From Alisma plantago-aquatica (lineage: Eukaryota; Streptophyta; Magnoliopsida; Alismatales; Alismataceae): a stretch of DNA of 64,000 nucleotides. Shown piece by piece: positions 1 to 8,562 of the stretch (positions are counted from its first letter, which is position 1; each line of letters opens with the position of its first letter). The DNA is taken from positions 882,185,335 through 882,249,334 of the forward strand of contig OY856410.1 in NCBI GenBank assembly GCA_963693085.1, written 5' to 3'. The position numbers were made by a program, and so were the translations under genes. The notes under the pieces are model-generated. The model searched no databases and was not told the DNA's origin. It was given only the letters and a program-made list of their open reading frames with translations.

Positions 1-786
1 GTCGTGTTGGTTGGCAACACACCGTGTGACTTGCAATATGGATGAACTTTTGCATCGTCGAGTGGATTTTGGACTGCTGCATGTCGTGTTGGTTGGCCAA
101 AACGTCGTGTAGGATGTCGTTGAAGCATGATCTTGTGGGAATTAGCGTCGTCAAGGAGACAAAGAACCCGAGGAATTAGCACCATGGATCGACGGAAAGT
201 AGTGACATCTTTTTGTACTCATGTAGATCATGTGAACATGAATAGTGGTGGAGGCTCCTTGCTAGACCATGACCCAAACTGGACAGGAATTATGTTGTCT
301 AAGGTCCGGAGAAGTGGTGTAGCGGTGGGGTGATGGGCAGATGTCGGCTAGGCAAAAGGAAGTGAGCATGGTAGCGATTGTTGGAGACGATTGCTGGAGC
401 GGAAGGTAGATGTGGGTTGGCGTGGCTGCTTCAATGGCGGTGGCTACGTATAGAGTTGTGTGATGAATAGATGTTCTTTGAGGAGAACTCAAGGAAAGTG
501 ACGACGACGGCCACGAGGGAAACTCATGGCTACTTTGACTGTGGATCTAAAAGCATAGATGGTCGGGAAGGATGGCGCAAGCGCATAGATGAAGATCTAT
601 GTGAAAGTGGAAGAGTGACGACCATGGAGGCTGGGAAGTGCCTAGCAGGCGGCCAACCTAAGCCCACAGGTGGTGCACTCTCATTGTTGCTCTCTCTAGG
701 AAGGAGAGGCGGCAGCTAGGCAATATCGAGCGTGGAGAGATGAGAGGGTAGCAGAGGCAGAAGCTAGGGTTGGATCCCCAGGGAAC
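1..786 (-). other. Leader/internal part of a minus-strand LTR element cut by the window edge
   Basis: This stretch lies directly downstream (on the minus strand) of a primer-binding site and LTR at 787-979, so it should be the start of the element's internal region. I found no gag, protease or pol motif in any frame; the short open frames here are unconvincing. The element continues beyond the left edge, so its coding part may be outside the window. Confidence 0.45.
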
Positions 787-798
787 GCTCTGGTACCA
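787..798 (-). other. Primer-binding site of a minus-strand LTR retrotransposon
   Basis: Read on the minus strand this is TGGTACCAGAGC, a variant of the plant initiator-Met tRNA primer site TGGTATCAGAGC. It directly abuts the inferred LTR end at 799. The same variant occurs in Copia-1 at 24919. Confidence 0.7.
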
Positions 799-979
799 TC
801 TTGACAAGTGTCTGGGACACTATAATAGTTGTATATTGATATGTACATCCCTATCCTATATATAGGAGAGAAAGCAATTAAAAGGAAGCAGACTAAACCC
901 TAATGGGCCAAAGAAAACAGGACCATGTACATAATAGACTAATTAACCTATTAACTAAATAGGCTAATACTTTCTAACA
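799..979 (-). repeat. 5' LTR of a minus-strand Copia-like element
   Basis: On the minus strand the LTR starts TGTTAGAAAGTATTAGCC (979 downwards) and ends next to the primer site. It contains a TATATATAGG core and the motif shared with the LTRs at 15477-15654 and 30469-30695 (TAGTCT...TAGGG, here as AGACTAAACCCTAATGGGCC on the plus strand). Its 3' end is not a clean CA, so that boundary is inferred from the primer site. Confidence 0.6.
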
Positions 980-1275
980 CTGATCATCAGGCCCTACACT
1001 TTCTCAACTCACAAAATGATATGAGTATACCACACCAAGTGGTGTGAGTTTCTTCATGTATATGTTTTTGTTCTCAAACATCGTTTCAGTTTTAAGAACA
1101 AGATTTCCAACGCTTTAAGCCATCTTTTGATTACTTTCTTACACTATGATTGACGTAGTTATAAGCTTTGACCGTTTGAAAGACCAATATGCATCCTACC
1201 TCGATTTTAGTTTGATCTACTTGAAACTCCATGATAGCAATCTTGGTTAGAAACTCCAAAGACTTTATGTTCCTA
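980..1275. other. Unassigned AT-rich segment
   Basis: There is no open frame or repeat I can name here. It lies upstream of the gypsy integrase remnant and may hold decayed RNase H sequence of the same element, but I could not align it. Confidence 0.3.
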
Positions 1276-2010
1276 GATGGATTCCTCTTCCGAAGTATAG
1301 AGTTACGTATTCCCTAAGCATCAACCAAAGATTTCCTTGTTTAAGAACTGTAAGCTGATGGTATTGCAAGCCACTTCGGTAGGGATAAAACCAAAACCCT
1401 CGTATTTTAGGGAATTTATTGGCTTTCCCTATGATGTGATATCATTGTACATAGTGTTGTCATACATGCCAATCAGCAAAAGCTAAGAAGCAAAGTACAA
1501 AGCCATACATTTTTGCATGTTCCATGTGAGCCTTGAGAAGACTTGAGCAAGAACTTTGTTCTTGGCCTATCTTGCAATATTCGAGGTTGTGATTCAATCC
1601 TTATAGCTGTCTATTGATTCTATGAGATGGCTCACGTCATTTTCTATAGCAAAATTTCTCATGCCTCTAAGATTGCATGCATCCTCTTCAATGAGGTAGT
1701 CAAAATACATGACCTCCCCCTACCATAGGGTCTTATCGTGATGTCAAATTTGTTAGTATGTTTTAGATGACATGGTAGAAGAATTTTCAACACTCAACCC
1801 AAATTCTAGTTTTCTTTTCACCCCCAAACTGATGGTCGAACTAAGGTAGCCAATCGTTGTCTGGGAAACCTCCTTTGTTGTTGATTTGGTCATTGTTTAG
1901 AAAGGGGAATTTACATTTACCAACTGTCATATAATAGCTCAATGAATAAATCCATAGGGAAATGCTCCATCGAGATTGTCCAAGAACACAACACCACTTA
2001 CATGTTGACC
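1276..2010 (+). pseudogene. Ty3/gypsy integrase remnant
   Basis: One frame starting at 1276 reads as a plant gypsy integrase despite more than ten in-frame stops. In order I see a DGFLFR-like pre-integrase segment, an SHFGRDKTKTLV stretch matching the HHCC zinc-finger region, and EDLSKNFVLGL where families have ...DLSMDFVLGLP. Next come EMAHVIFYSK matching KMAHFIPC.K, LFNEVVKIHDLP matching FFREVVRLHGVP, FHPQTDGRTKVANRCLGNLL matching FHPQTDGQTEVVNRTLGNLL, and NSSMNKSIGK. Many stops look like single transitions. No LTR of this element is recognised nearby, so it is an old fragment. The lineage is not determined. Confidence 0.85.
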
Positions 2011-2320
2011 TAGTAGTACCATTATATCATGATGATTGACCTTTCCACACTGGGAAATTCTGCCCCAATACATACATGTACATATCAAGTAAGGAATGAA
2101 TTGTTTTCAAAATCAGAAATACTTCATCAAAATGAGTAAAATTTTACCTGAAGTATTGATCTCAATGTCGTTGCATACAATATTGCTTGTGTATAGATAT
2201 GATCGCACACTTTTGTATATCGATGGTTATATCACCAGATTTCATCAAATACCGCCAAGTTTTCACAGCCACAAATACCAATTTTGAGAGTGGAATCTAT
2301 TATTGTTGATCAAAAGGAGA
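2011..2320. other. Unassigned segment after the integrase remnant
   Basis: This could be the decayed C-terminal end and 3' flank of the same gypsy element. A 63-codon open frame at 2096-2287 has no recognisable motif and I do not call it a gene. Confidence 0.3.
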
Positions 2321-2823
2321 ACCAAGGGGAGTATGGGGTATTTTGACAATTGGAGCCCAAATAAGCCTAAGACAAGGTATTTTTATATTTCTACCATTTT
2401 CTCTCATTTACAACCCATCTATCTTAATTATTAATTAGTCACCCAAATAAATGTATTTAAGTGGCAAAGATTCCCCAATCTAATTCTTTAAATTTATTCC
2501 TAGTGGTATCTAGTTGCATGTCTACAACTTTCTCTCTTACATCTACATGATAATCAAAGATCTACCTAAATACCAAGGGGAGTATGGGGGATTTTGACAA
2601 TTGGAGCCCAAATAAGCCTAAGACAAGGTATTTTTATATTTCTACCATTTTCTCTCATTTACAACCCATCTATCTTAATTATTAATTAGTCACCCAAATA
2701 AATGTATTTAAGTGGCAAAGATTCCCCAATCTAATTCTTTAAATTTATTCCTAGTGGTATCTAGTCACATGTCTACAACTTTCTCTCTTACATCTACATG
2801 ATAATCAAAGATCTACCTAAATA
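2321..2823. repeat. Tandem duplication, two copies of a 251-bp unit
   Basis: ACCAAGGGGAGTATGGGG begins at 2321 and again at 2572, and the two copies align without gaps to about 2571 and 2823. Only a few differences are seen, for example TAGTTGCATG against TAGTCACATG and GGGGTATTTT against GGGGGATTTT. The unit is AT-rich and has no coding potential. The near-identity implies a recent duplication. Confidence 0.93.
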
Positions 2824-3282
2824 CTTAACAAAATACAAGTATTATTTAGTCATTTGCAATTATTTTCAGTTGTAAGCTAATACAATGCATATATTCTAGT
2901 TACTAATATGGTTTAGCATATTGAACAAGAAAATTTGTTGCTGAGCAATATAAACACATACAAATGTTTAGTGGCAAATGTCTCTTTTGTAACTTACGAA
3001 TGTTATATTTGAGTATATGTTGCACAAACCCCAGAACATGCATATGGTGGACATGGTAAGTAAGCTTCTTATATTTATCCCACCCCCACAACATGCATAT
3101 GATGGATCTGGTAACTATGCTTCTTATAGTTATTCAACAACTCATTTAAATGAGCCATGGAGAATTCCGGGCTGGGATCGAGCTGAAGCACTAATATTCT
3201 TGCTAGTTCGAAAATATTAAAGAACCATGTATTGGTTTGATTAGTTATCTGATTTTGCTACAGTGTTGTAATGAGCAGTTGC
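2824..3282. other. Unassigned AT-rich flank of the CACTA element
   Basis: There is no convincing gene. A short near-repeat (CACAAACCCCAGAACATGCATATGGTGG near 3024 and CCACCCCCACAACATGCATATGATGG near 3080) suggests a local duplication of about 60 bp. Confidence 0.3.
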
Positions 3283-3308
3283 AAACACTACTACAGAAAT
3301 AGCGTTCA

Positions 3309-3735
3309 GTGTCGCTTTTCTGGGCGTCGGTTCTTTCGGACAACCGACGCCTATAATATTAGGCGTCGGTTATTTATGCAAACCGACGTCTATATTCGAA
3401 GACCAGCCAGACACGGGTACCGCTTTGTATTCAGCGTCGGCTGAGTATAACCAACCGACGCCTAAAGGCGCCCGCGAAATCCAATTTTCGAGCGAAAAAA
3501 ATCTGGGTCACATACAGCGTCGGTTGTTTAACGATTCACCGACGCCTATGTGAAATGAAATTTTGCGCGAAAAGTTCCACTTTCGGTGTCGGTTATCCTT
3601 GGATAACCGACGCTGATAATAGTTTCCGCCAATTAATTTGGGGTAAAGATTGTCTAATATGACGCCGGTTATTACGATCAACCGACGCTGAAGATAATAG
3701 GCGTCGGTTGTCGTAGATAACCGACGCCGTTGACC
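3309..3735. repeat. Left subterminal repeat array of CACTA-1
   Basis: The nonamer GCGTCGGTT and its complement AACCGACGC recur in close inverted pairs with short loops (for example 3325-3353, 3362-3391, 3575-3613, 3701-3729), so the array can fold into a row of small hairpins. In En/Spm and related CACTA elements, subterminal repeats are the binding sites of the element-encoded DNA-binding protein; that role here is inferred. Confidence 0.9.
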
Positions 3736-4020
3736 AACTTAATAGAGGCCCGATCACCCGACTCTTCCCCCTTTCTTCTTGTTTCATCGATTCTCCTGTG
3801 CACTGCTCGTCGCCGCTCTCCCAAAATCGCCGCTCTCCCAAAATCGCCGCCTGGTGCCTAGTGCCTGCTGCTTCTCGCTCGCCGCCGACGATCCCTGTTG
3901 CTGCTCTGCGTCGCCGCCGCCGCCCGCCGCCTTCCTCCTTGCGCCGCCGCCGCCCACTCCTTCCTCCCTGCTCACGCCCTACTGCGGCGTTGTCTTCTTG
4001 CTTGCCTCCGCTGCTCACAA
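3736..4020 (+). promoter_or_regulatory. GC-rich leader, candidate first non-coding exon of the transposase transcript
   Basis: The segment switches abruptly from AT-rich to a CCGCCG-rich, pyrimidine-rich sequence typical of plant 5' leaders. It ends at a plausible splice donor (CACAAG|GTATTAG at 4020/4021), and an acceptor TTGATCATAG lies just before the TNP2 start at 5160. The same block (CCCGACTCTTCCCC...) reappears at 63669-64000 in the second CACTA copy, so it belongs to the element. Short open frames across it are composition artefacts. Confidence 0.5.
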
Positions 4021-4293
4021 GGTATTAGCCGTAGCACCTTCTTCCTTGTCTTCTTCCTTGTCGCCCGCTGCTCTGCTCTGCTAGCTGCTCTGACTTCAAA
4101 ACCTAAGACTAGTTAGTGTTCTACTTCTTTCACTGAGAACTGAGAAGAATGGGCCCAGCACGGCCGTGGTAGGCCAACACAGCCACGGCCGTGTTTGATT
4201 TGATTTAAACCCTAATTTGATTTAAACTTGTCCATTCTAGCATCCTAATTTGATTTGATTAAACCCTAACATTGATGAAACCCTAACATGCAC

Positions 4294-5070
4294 ATATCTA
4301 TTATTGTGTTTGTTGGCCTAGAAACCCGTCCAAGATTGACTCATTAGGAGTAAATCTTGGATAGTCCCTAGTTTGGGACTGTTTTTGAACACCTAATCTC
4401 ACTTAGGATGTAAGTGTATAATGTGTATTGGGTTTTTGAGAAAATTTCGGTAGCATTTCCCCGTTTGTTCTCTAAGTACATATGTACTTAGAGAACAGTG
4501 GGGAAATGTTGCCGAAATTTTCTTGAAAACCCAATACACATTATACACTTACTAGTGAGATTAGGTGTTCAAGGATGGGATAGGTGGTACACATTTATTA
4601 TATATAAGAATGACATCACATGTGTTTGTTGGCCTAGAAAGTGAACAATCATTGTTCTTTATATTACTTGTACATTGGTATAAATTAGAATGAACAATCA
4701 CTAAATTATATAATGTTTGTATGGAGTCCGGCTTCATTGTAGATATCTATTATTTTGTTTGTTGGCCTAGAAACCCGTCCAAGATGGACTCATTAGGAGT
4801 AAATCTGGGATAGTCCCCGGTTTGGGACTGTTCTTGAACACCTAATCTCACTTAGGATGTAAGTGTATAATGTGTATTGGGTTTTCAAGAAAATTTCGGT
4901 AGCATTTCCCCGTTTGTTCTCTAAGTACATATGTACTTAGAGAACAGCGGGGAAATGCTGCCGAAATTTTCTTGAAAACCCAATACACATTATACACTTA
5001 CTAGTGAGATTAGGTGTTCAAGGATGGGATAGGTGGTACACATTTATTATATATAAGAATGACATCACAT
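4294..5070. repeat. Duplicated 328-bp unit, each copy holding a ~188-bp foldback
   Basis: Copies lie at 4294-4621 and 4743-5070 (period 449). Within each, a nearly perfect palindrome centres on CTAAGTACATATGTACTTAG. Foldback 1 spans about 4385-4572 and foldback 2 about 4834-5021, with arms over 90 bp. The second copy is the more perfect palindrome (TTTCAAGAAAATTTC pairs with GAAATTTTCTTGAAA), while copy 1 has TTTTTGAGAAAATTTC. It sits between the leader and the transposase start, probably in an intron or leader. Confidence 0.9.
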
Positions 5071-5159
5071 TATACACTTAGGATGTAAGTGTATACCCTA
5101 ATCTTTTCCTAATATATACTTGTTTCCTAATATATACTTGTTTTCTCTTTGATCATAGA

Positions 5160-8100
5160 ATGGATAGATCATGGATGTCCATTGGTAATCGTTGCACCCC
5201 AGAGTTTATATCTGGTCTTGATCAGTTTATTAGATTTGCCGAGGAACATAGGAAAAAACCTACAGATAGGTTCTACTGTCCATGTAGGCATTGCGGTAAC
5301 AACTTGAAAGTCAACACTGGTGAGGAAATCAAAAGTCATGTCATGTGCAACGGGATTGTACAAGGCTATACAGAATGGCACTGGCATGGAGAGATTTCAA
5401 AATCGAAACCAGTAGATGTCGATAGCAGTGCTTGGGTGGAAGAAGAAATTGCCTCCGATGACGTAAATGTGAACGAACCAGTTCCAGCAGACATCGTCGA
5501 TGCGATGCTGGATAGTTGTAGGGTAGAGCACACCGATCCACCTCCTATCTTTAGAAACATTGTGCATGATGCTGAGATACCGTTATACACTGGCTGTGTT
5601 AAGTTTACGAAGCTTAGCGCTGTGTTGAGATTGTATAAGTTGAAAGCTAACAATAGATGGAGCGACAAAAGCTTCACTTCATTGTTGACTTTGTTGAAAG
5701 AAATGCTTCCTGAAGGAAACGAGCTGCCAATCTCAACATACCATGTAAAGAAAATGTTGCGCCCAATGGGAATGGAGGCCAAGAAGATACACGCATGCCC
5801 GAATGATTGTGTATTATTTCAAAAGGACTATGTAGATTTGAAAGATTGTCCAAAATGTGGTGCGTCACGGTATAAATTGACGACTTCGGGGGAGTCCAAA
5901 ACTGGTTCTCCTGCCAAGGTGTTGTGGTATCTACCTATAATATCACGATTTCAACGCTTGTTTGCAAATCCGAAAGATGCGAAGAATTTGAGGTGGCATG
6001 CAGATGTTAAGAAAAATAATGATGGGATCCTACGACATGCGTCTGATTCCCCACAGTGGAAGAAGATTGATCTATTGTACCCCAAATTTGGTGAAGAAGA
6101 TAGGAATCTAAGACTTGGGCTTTGTACAAATGGGATGAATCCGTACGGGACATTGAGCAGCCAACATAGCACTTGGCCAGTCATGCTTGTTATATACAAT
6201 CTTCCTCCCTGGATGTGTATGAAAAATAAGTACGTTATGTTGTCGTTGTTGATATCGGGCCCTAAACAACCCGGAAATGATATCGATGTTTATCTTGAAC
6301 CTTTGATTGATGACTTAAAGAAACTTTGGGCTGAAGGTGTGATGACCTATGATGCTTCAGCAAGAGAGACATTTCGTTTGCACGCTATGTTGTTTTGCAC
6401 TATTAATGACTTTCCAGCATATGGGAATTTGTCTGGATATAGTGTCAAAGGAGCTAAAGTGTGTCATATATGTGAAGAAAACACTGATTCAATAAGACTA
6501 AAACATGGCGGAAAGACTGTATATCTTGGTCATCGAAGGTTTCTTTCAAAATTTCATCCGTATCGTAGGAAGCGCAAAGCATTCAATGGATGGAATGATG
6601 AACGGAGTGCACCTAAACCTATACCAGGGGATGTTGTTTATGAAAGAGTAAAAGACATTGTCAATGAATTTGGTAAGAAATCACAATGTAGTATGGCCAC
6701 ACGGAGTGACAATTCTTCATTCAAGAAGAAGTCAATATTTTGGGATCTTCCTTATTGGAGTTCTTTGACAGTCAGGCATTGTATCGATGTAATGCACGTT
6801 GAGAAAAATGTATGTGATAGCATCATTGGTACTATGTTAAATATACCAGGTAAGACTAAAGATGGGATAAAATCCAGACTGGACCTACGTGAAATGGGAA
6901 TAAGGTCAGAATTAACAGAATTACGTGAAATGGGTAATAAAAGAACATACTTACCTCCCGCTTGTTACACGTTGTCTAGAAAGGAGAAGAAAACTTTTTG
7001 TGAATGCTTGGTAAATGTTAAGGTGCCACATGGTTACTCATCCAACATCCGTAGATTGGTATCAATGAAAGATCTGAAGTTGATAGGTCTTAAATCTCAT
7101 GATTGTCACACTCTAATGCAACAAATATTGCCCGTGGCAATTCGATCTATATTTCCGAAGCATGTAAGGTTTGCAATTACCAGACTTTGTTTCTTTTTCA
7201 ACAGTCTATGCAGCAAAGTTATTGACTCTGATACTCTCGATAATTTGCAAAGAGAAGTGGTTGTTACCCTATGTCAGCTTGAGATGTATTTCCCTCCTTC
7301 GTTCTTTGATATCATGGTACATCTTGTTGTCCACTTGACTAGGGAAGTGAAAATGTTGGGACCAGTTTTCTTGCATTGGATGTATCCCTTTGAACGATAC
7401 ATGAGCGTTTTTAAAGGTGATGTTCGAAACCGTTATCGGCCTGAAGGGAGTATTATTGAAGGTTATGTGGCGAGAGAGGTTATGGATTTTTGCAATGACT
7501 TTCTCAGTGGTAATGACACTCCTGATAATGACAAGAATATTGAGGGCAAAGGAATTTTGGGATCACGGGTGAAAGTAATCAGCCGTGAGCAGTTGGAACA
7601 AGCTCACTTGTATATTTTACACAATATGGACGAAGTGAGTGTTTATATCGAGGAACATACCAATTTCATAAAGAGACAACATCCTCGAGCAAGTTCAATG
7701 TGGCTTGCTAGAGAGCATAATAAGACTTTTACTAAGTGGTTTGAAGATAAAGTCTTACATCAACTATCTCAAACACCAAATGATATTACAGAAACTATCA
7801 AATGCCTCGCCTTTAAACCAAAACCGAATGTTATGTCTTATGAAGGGTTTGACATTAATGAATTCACATATTACACAAAGCGCCAAGATGATAAGAGTGT
7901 CGTCCAAAATAGTGGGGTCACTTTTCAAGCGTCGACTATGTACTTTGCAAGTGCAAAGGATAAGAGTCCACGTAAAGCTAAAATGTCATATTACGGTGTC
8001 ATTGAAGACATTTGGGAGTTTGACTACATAGATTTCAAAATTCCGCTCTTGAAATGTAATTGGGTTGATAACACCAAAGGAGTTATAGTGGATGAATTGG

Positions 8101-8405
8101 GTTTCACTTTGGTGAACTTTGAAAAGATTGGCGAGAAGGGTGAACCATTCATATTGGCATCACAGGCGAAACAAATATTCTATATCGATGATCCTGCAAA
8201 TGATAAATGGTCGGTTGTTCTTCATGGTAAAAGACAGTTCATTGAAGATCCTATAGATGAAGAAGAGTACTATGATAAGTATGATGACTCCAGTCCATTA
8301 TCAGTTGGGTTGCCAACTCCACAAAATATTGAAGCTAATGATGACTTATATGTGCGCGGAGATCACAATGAAGGATTGTTAATTGATAAAAGATCACAAT
8401 TTTAG
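5160..8405 (+). CDS. CACTA transposase, TNP2 (TnpD-like) family
   Basis: This uninterrupted 1081-codon frame would encode the transposase that cuts and rejoins the CACTA ends in the nucleus. Residues 1-80 match the plant transposase-associated domain (DRSWM start, CPCRHCGNN zinc-like motif, W.WHGE end). Around residues 230-500 is the TNP2 core, with LRWHAD, GLCTNGMNPYG, NLPPWMCMK and KVCHICEENT. About 655-785 is the DUF4218-type region (LPVAIRSIFP, CQLEMYFPPSFFDIMVHL, FLHWMYPFERYM), and about 930-1025 a DUF4216-type region (YYGVIEDIWEFDY...VLHGKRQF). The ATG at 5160 fits the start of the associated domain and follows a possible splice acceptor. No stop or frameshift is seen. Whether further exons exist is unknown. 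Confidence 0.95.
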   Translation: MDRSWMSIGNRCTPEFISGLDQFIRFAEEHRKKPTDRFYCPCRHCGNNLKVNTGEEIKSHVMCNGIVQGYTEWHWHGEISKSKPVDVDSSAWVEEEIASDDVNVNEPVPADIVDAMLDSCRVEHTDPPPIFRNIVHDAEIPLYTGCVKFTKLSAVLRLYKLKANNRWSDKSFTSLLTLLKEMLPEGNELPISTYHVKKMLRPMGMEAKKIHACPNDCVLFQKDYVDLKDCPKCGASRYKLTTSGESKTGSPAKVLWYLPIISRFQRLFANPKDAKNLRWHADVKKNNDGILRHASDSPQWKKIDLLYPKFGEEDRNLRLGLCTNGMNPYGTLSSQHSTWPVMLVIYNLPPWMCMKNKYVMLSLLISGPKQPGNDIDVYLEPLIDDLKKLWAEGVMTYDASARETFRLHAMLFCTINDFPAYGNLSGYSVKGAKVCHICEENTDSIRLKHGGKTVYLGHRRFLSKFHPYRRKRKAFNGWNDERSAPKPIPGDVVYERVKDIVNEFGKKSQCSMATRSDNSSFKKKSIFWDLPYWSSLTVRHCIDVMHVEKNVCDSIIGTMLNIPGKTKDGIKSRLDLREMGIRSELTELREMGNKRTYLPPACYTLSRKEKKTFCECLVNVKVPHGYSSNIRRLVSMKDLKLIGLKSHDCHTLMQQILPVAIRSIFPKHVRFAITRLCFFFNSLCSKVIDSDTLDNLQREVVVTLCQLEMYFPPSFFDIMVHLVVHLTREVKMLGPVFLHWMYPFERYMSVFKGDVRNRYRPEGSIIEGYVAREVMDFCNDFLSGNDTPDNDKNIEGKGILGSRVKVISREQLEQAHLYILHNMDEVSVYIEEHTNFIKRQHPRASSMWLAREHNKTFTKWFEDKVLHQLSQTPNDITETIKCLAFKPKPNVMSYEGFDINEFTYYTKRQDDKSVVQNSGVTFQASTMYFASAKDKSPRKAKMSYYGVIEDIWEFDYIDFKIPLLKCNWVDNTKGVIVDELGFTLVNFEKIGEKGEPFILASQAKQIFYIDDPANDKWSVVLHGKRQFIEDPIDEEEYYDKYDDSSPLSVGLPTPQNIEANDDLYVRGDHNEGLLIDKRSQF

Positions 8406-8420
8406 AGACATGTATGTTTA

Positions 8421-8549
8421 TACAAATGCTAAATGTTTGCCTTTTTCTAGTTAATACAAATGCTAAATGTTTGCCTTTTTCTAGTTAATACAAATGCTAA
8501 ATGTTTGCATTTTTCTAGTTAATACAAATGCTAAATGTTTGCCTTTTTA
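8421..8549. repeat. 34-bp tandem repeat, about 3.8 copies
   Basis: TACAAATGCTAAATGTTTGC recurs at 8421, 8455, 8489 and 8523, each followed by CTTTTTCTAGTTAA (the last unit is truncated). It fills the gap between the TNP2 stop and the next gene and could lie in an intron, because a pyrimidine tract and CAG precede the next ATG. Confidence 0.93.
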
Positions 8550-8562
8550 ATGACATTTTCAG

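Noticed and set aside
3286..3735. CRISPR-like or regulatory repeat array from the regularly spaced GCGTCGGTT motifs
   Set aside because: Spacing is irregular, motifs alternate in orientation and the context is a CACTA terminus in a plant genome.
3593..4116. Several overlapping open frames on both strands in the GC-rich CACTA leader
   Set aside because: Low-complexity CCGCCG and poly-Arg/Ala/Pro translations, no conserved motif; better explained as a leader exon shared with CACTA-2.
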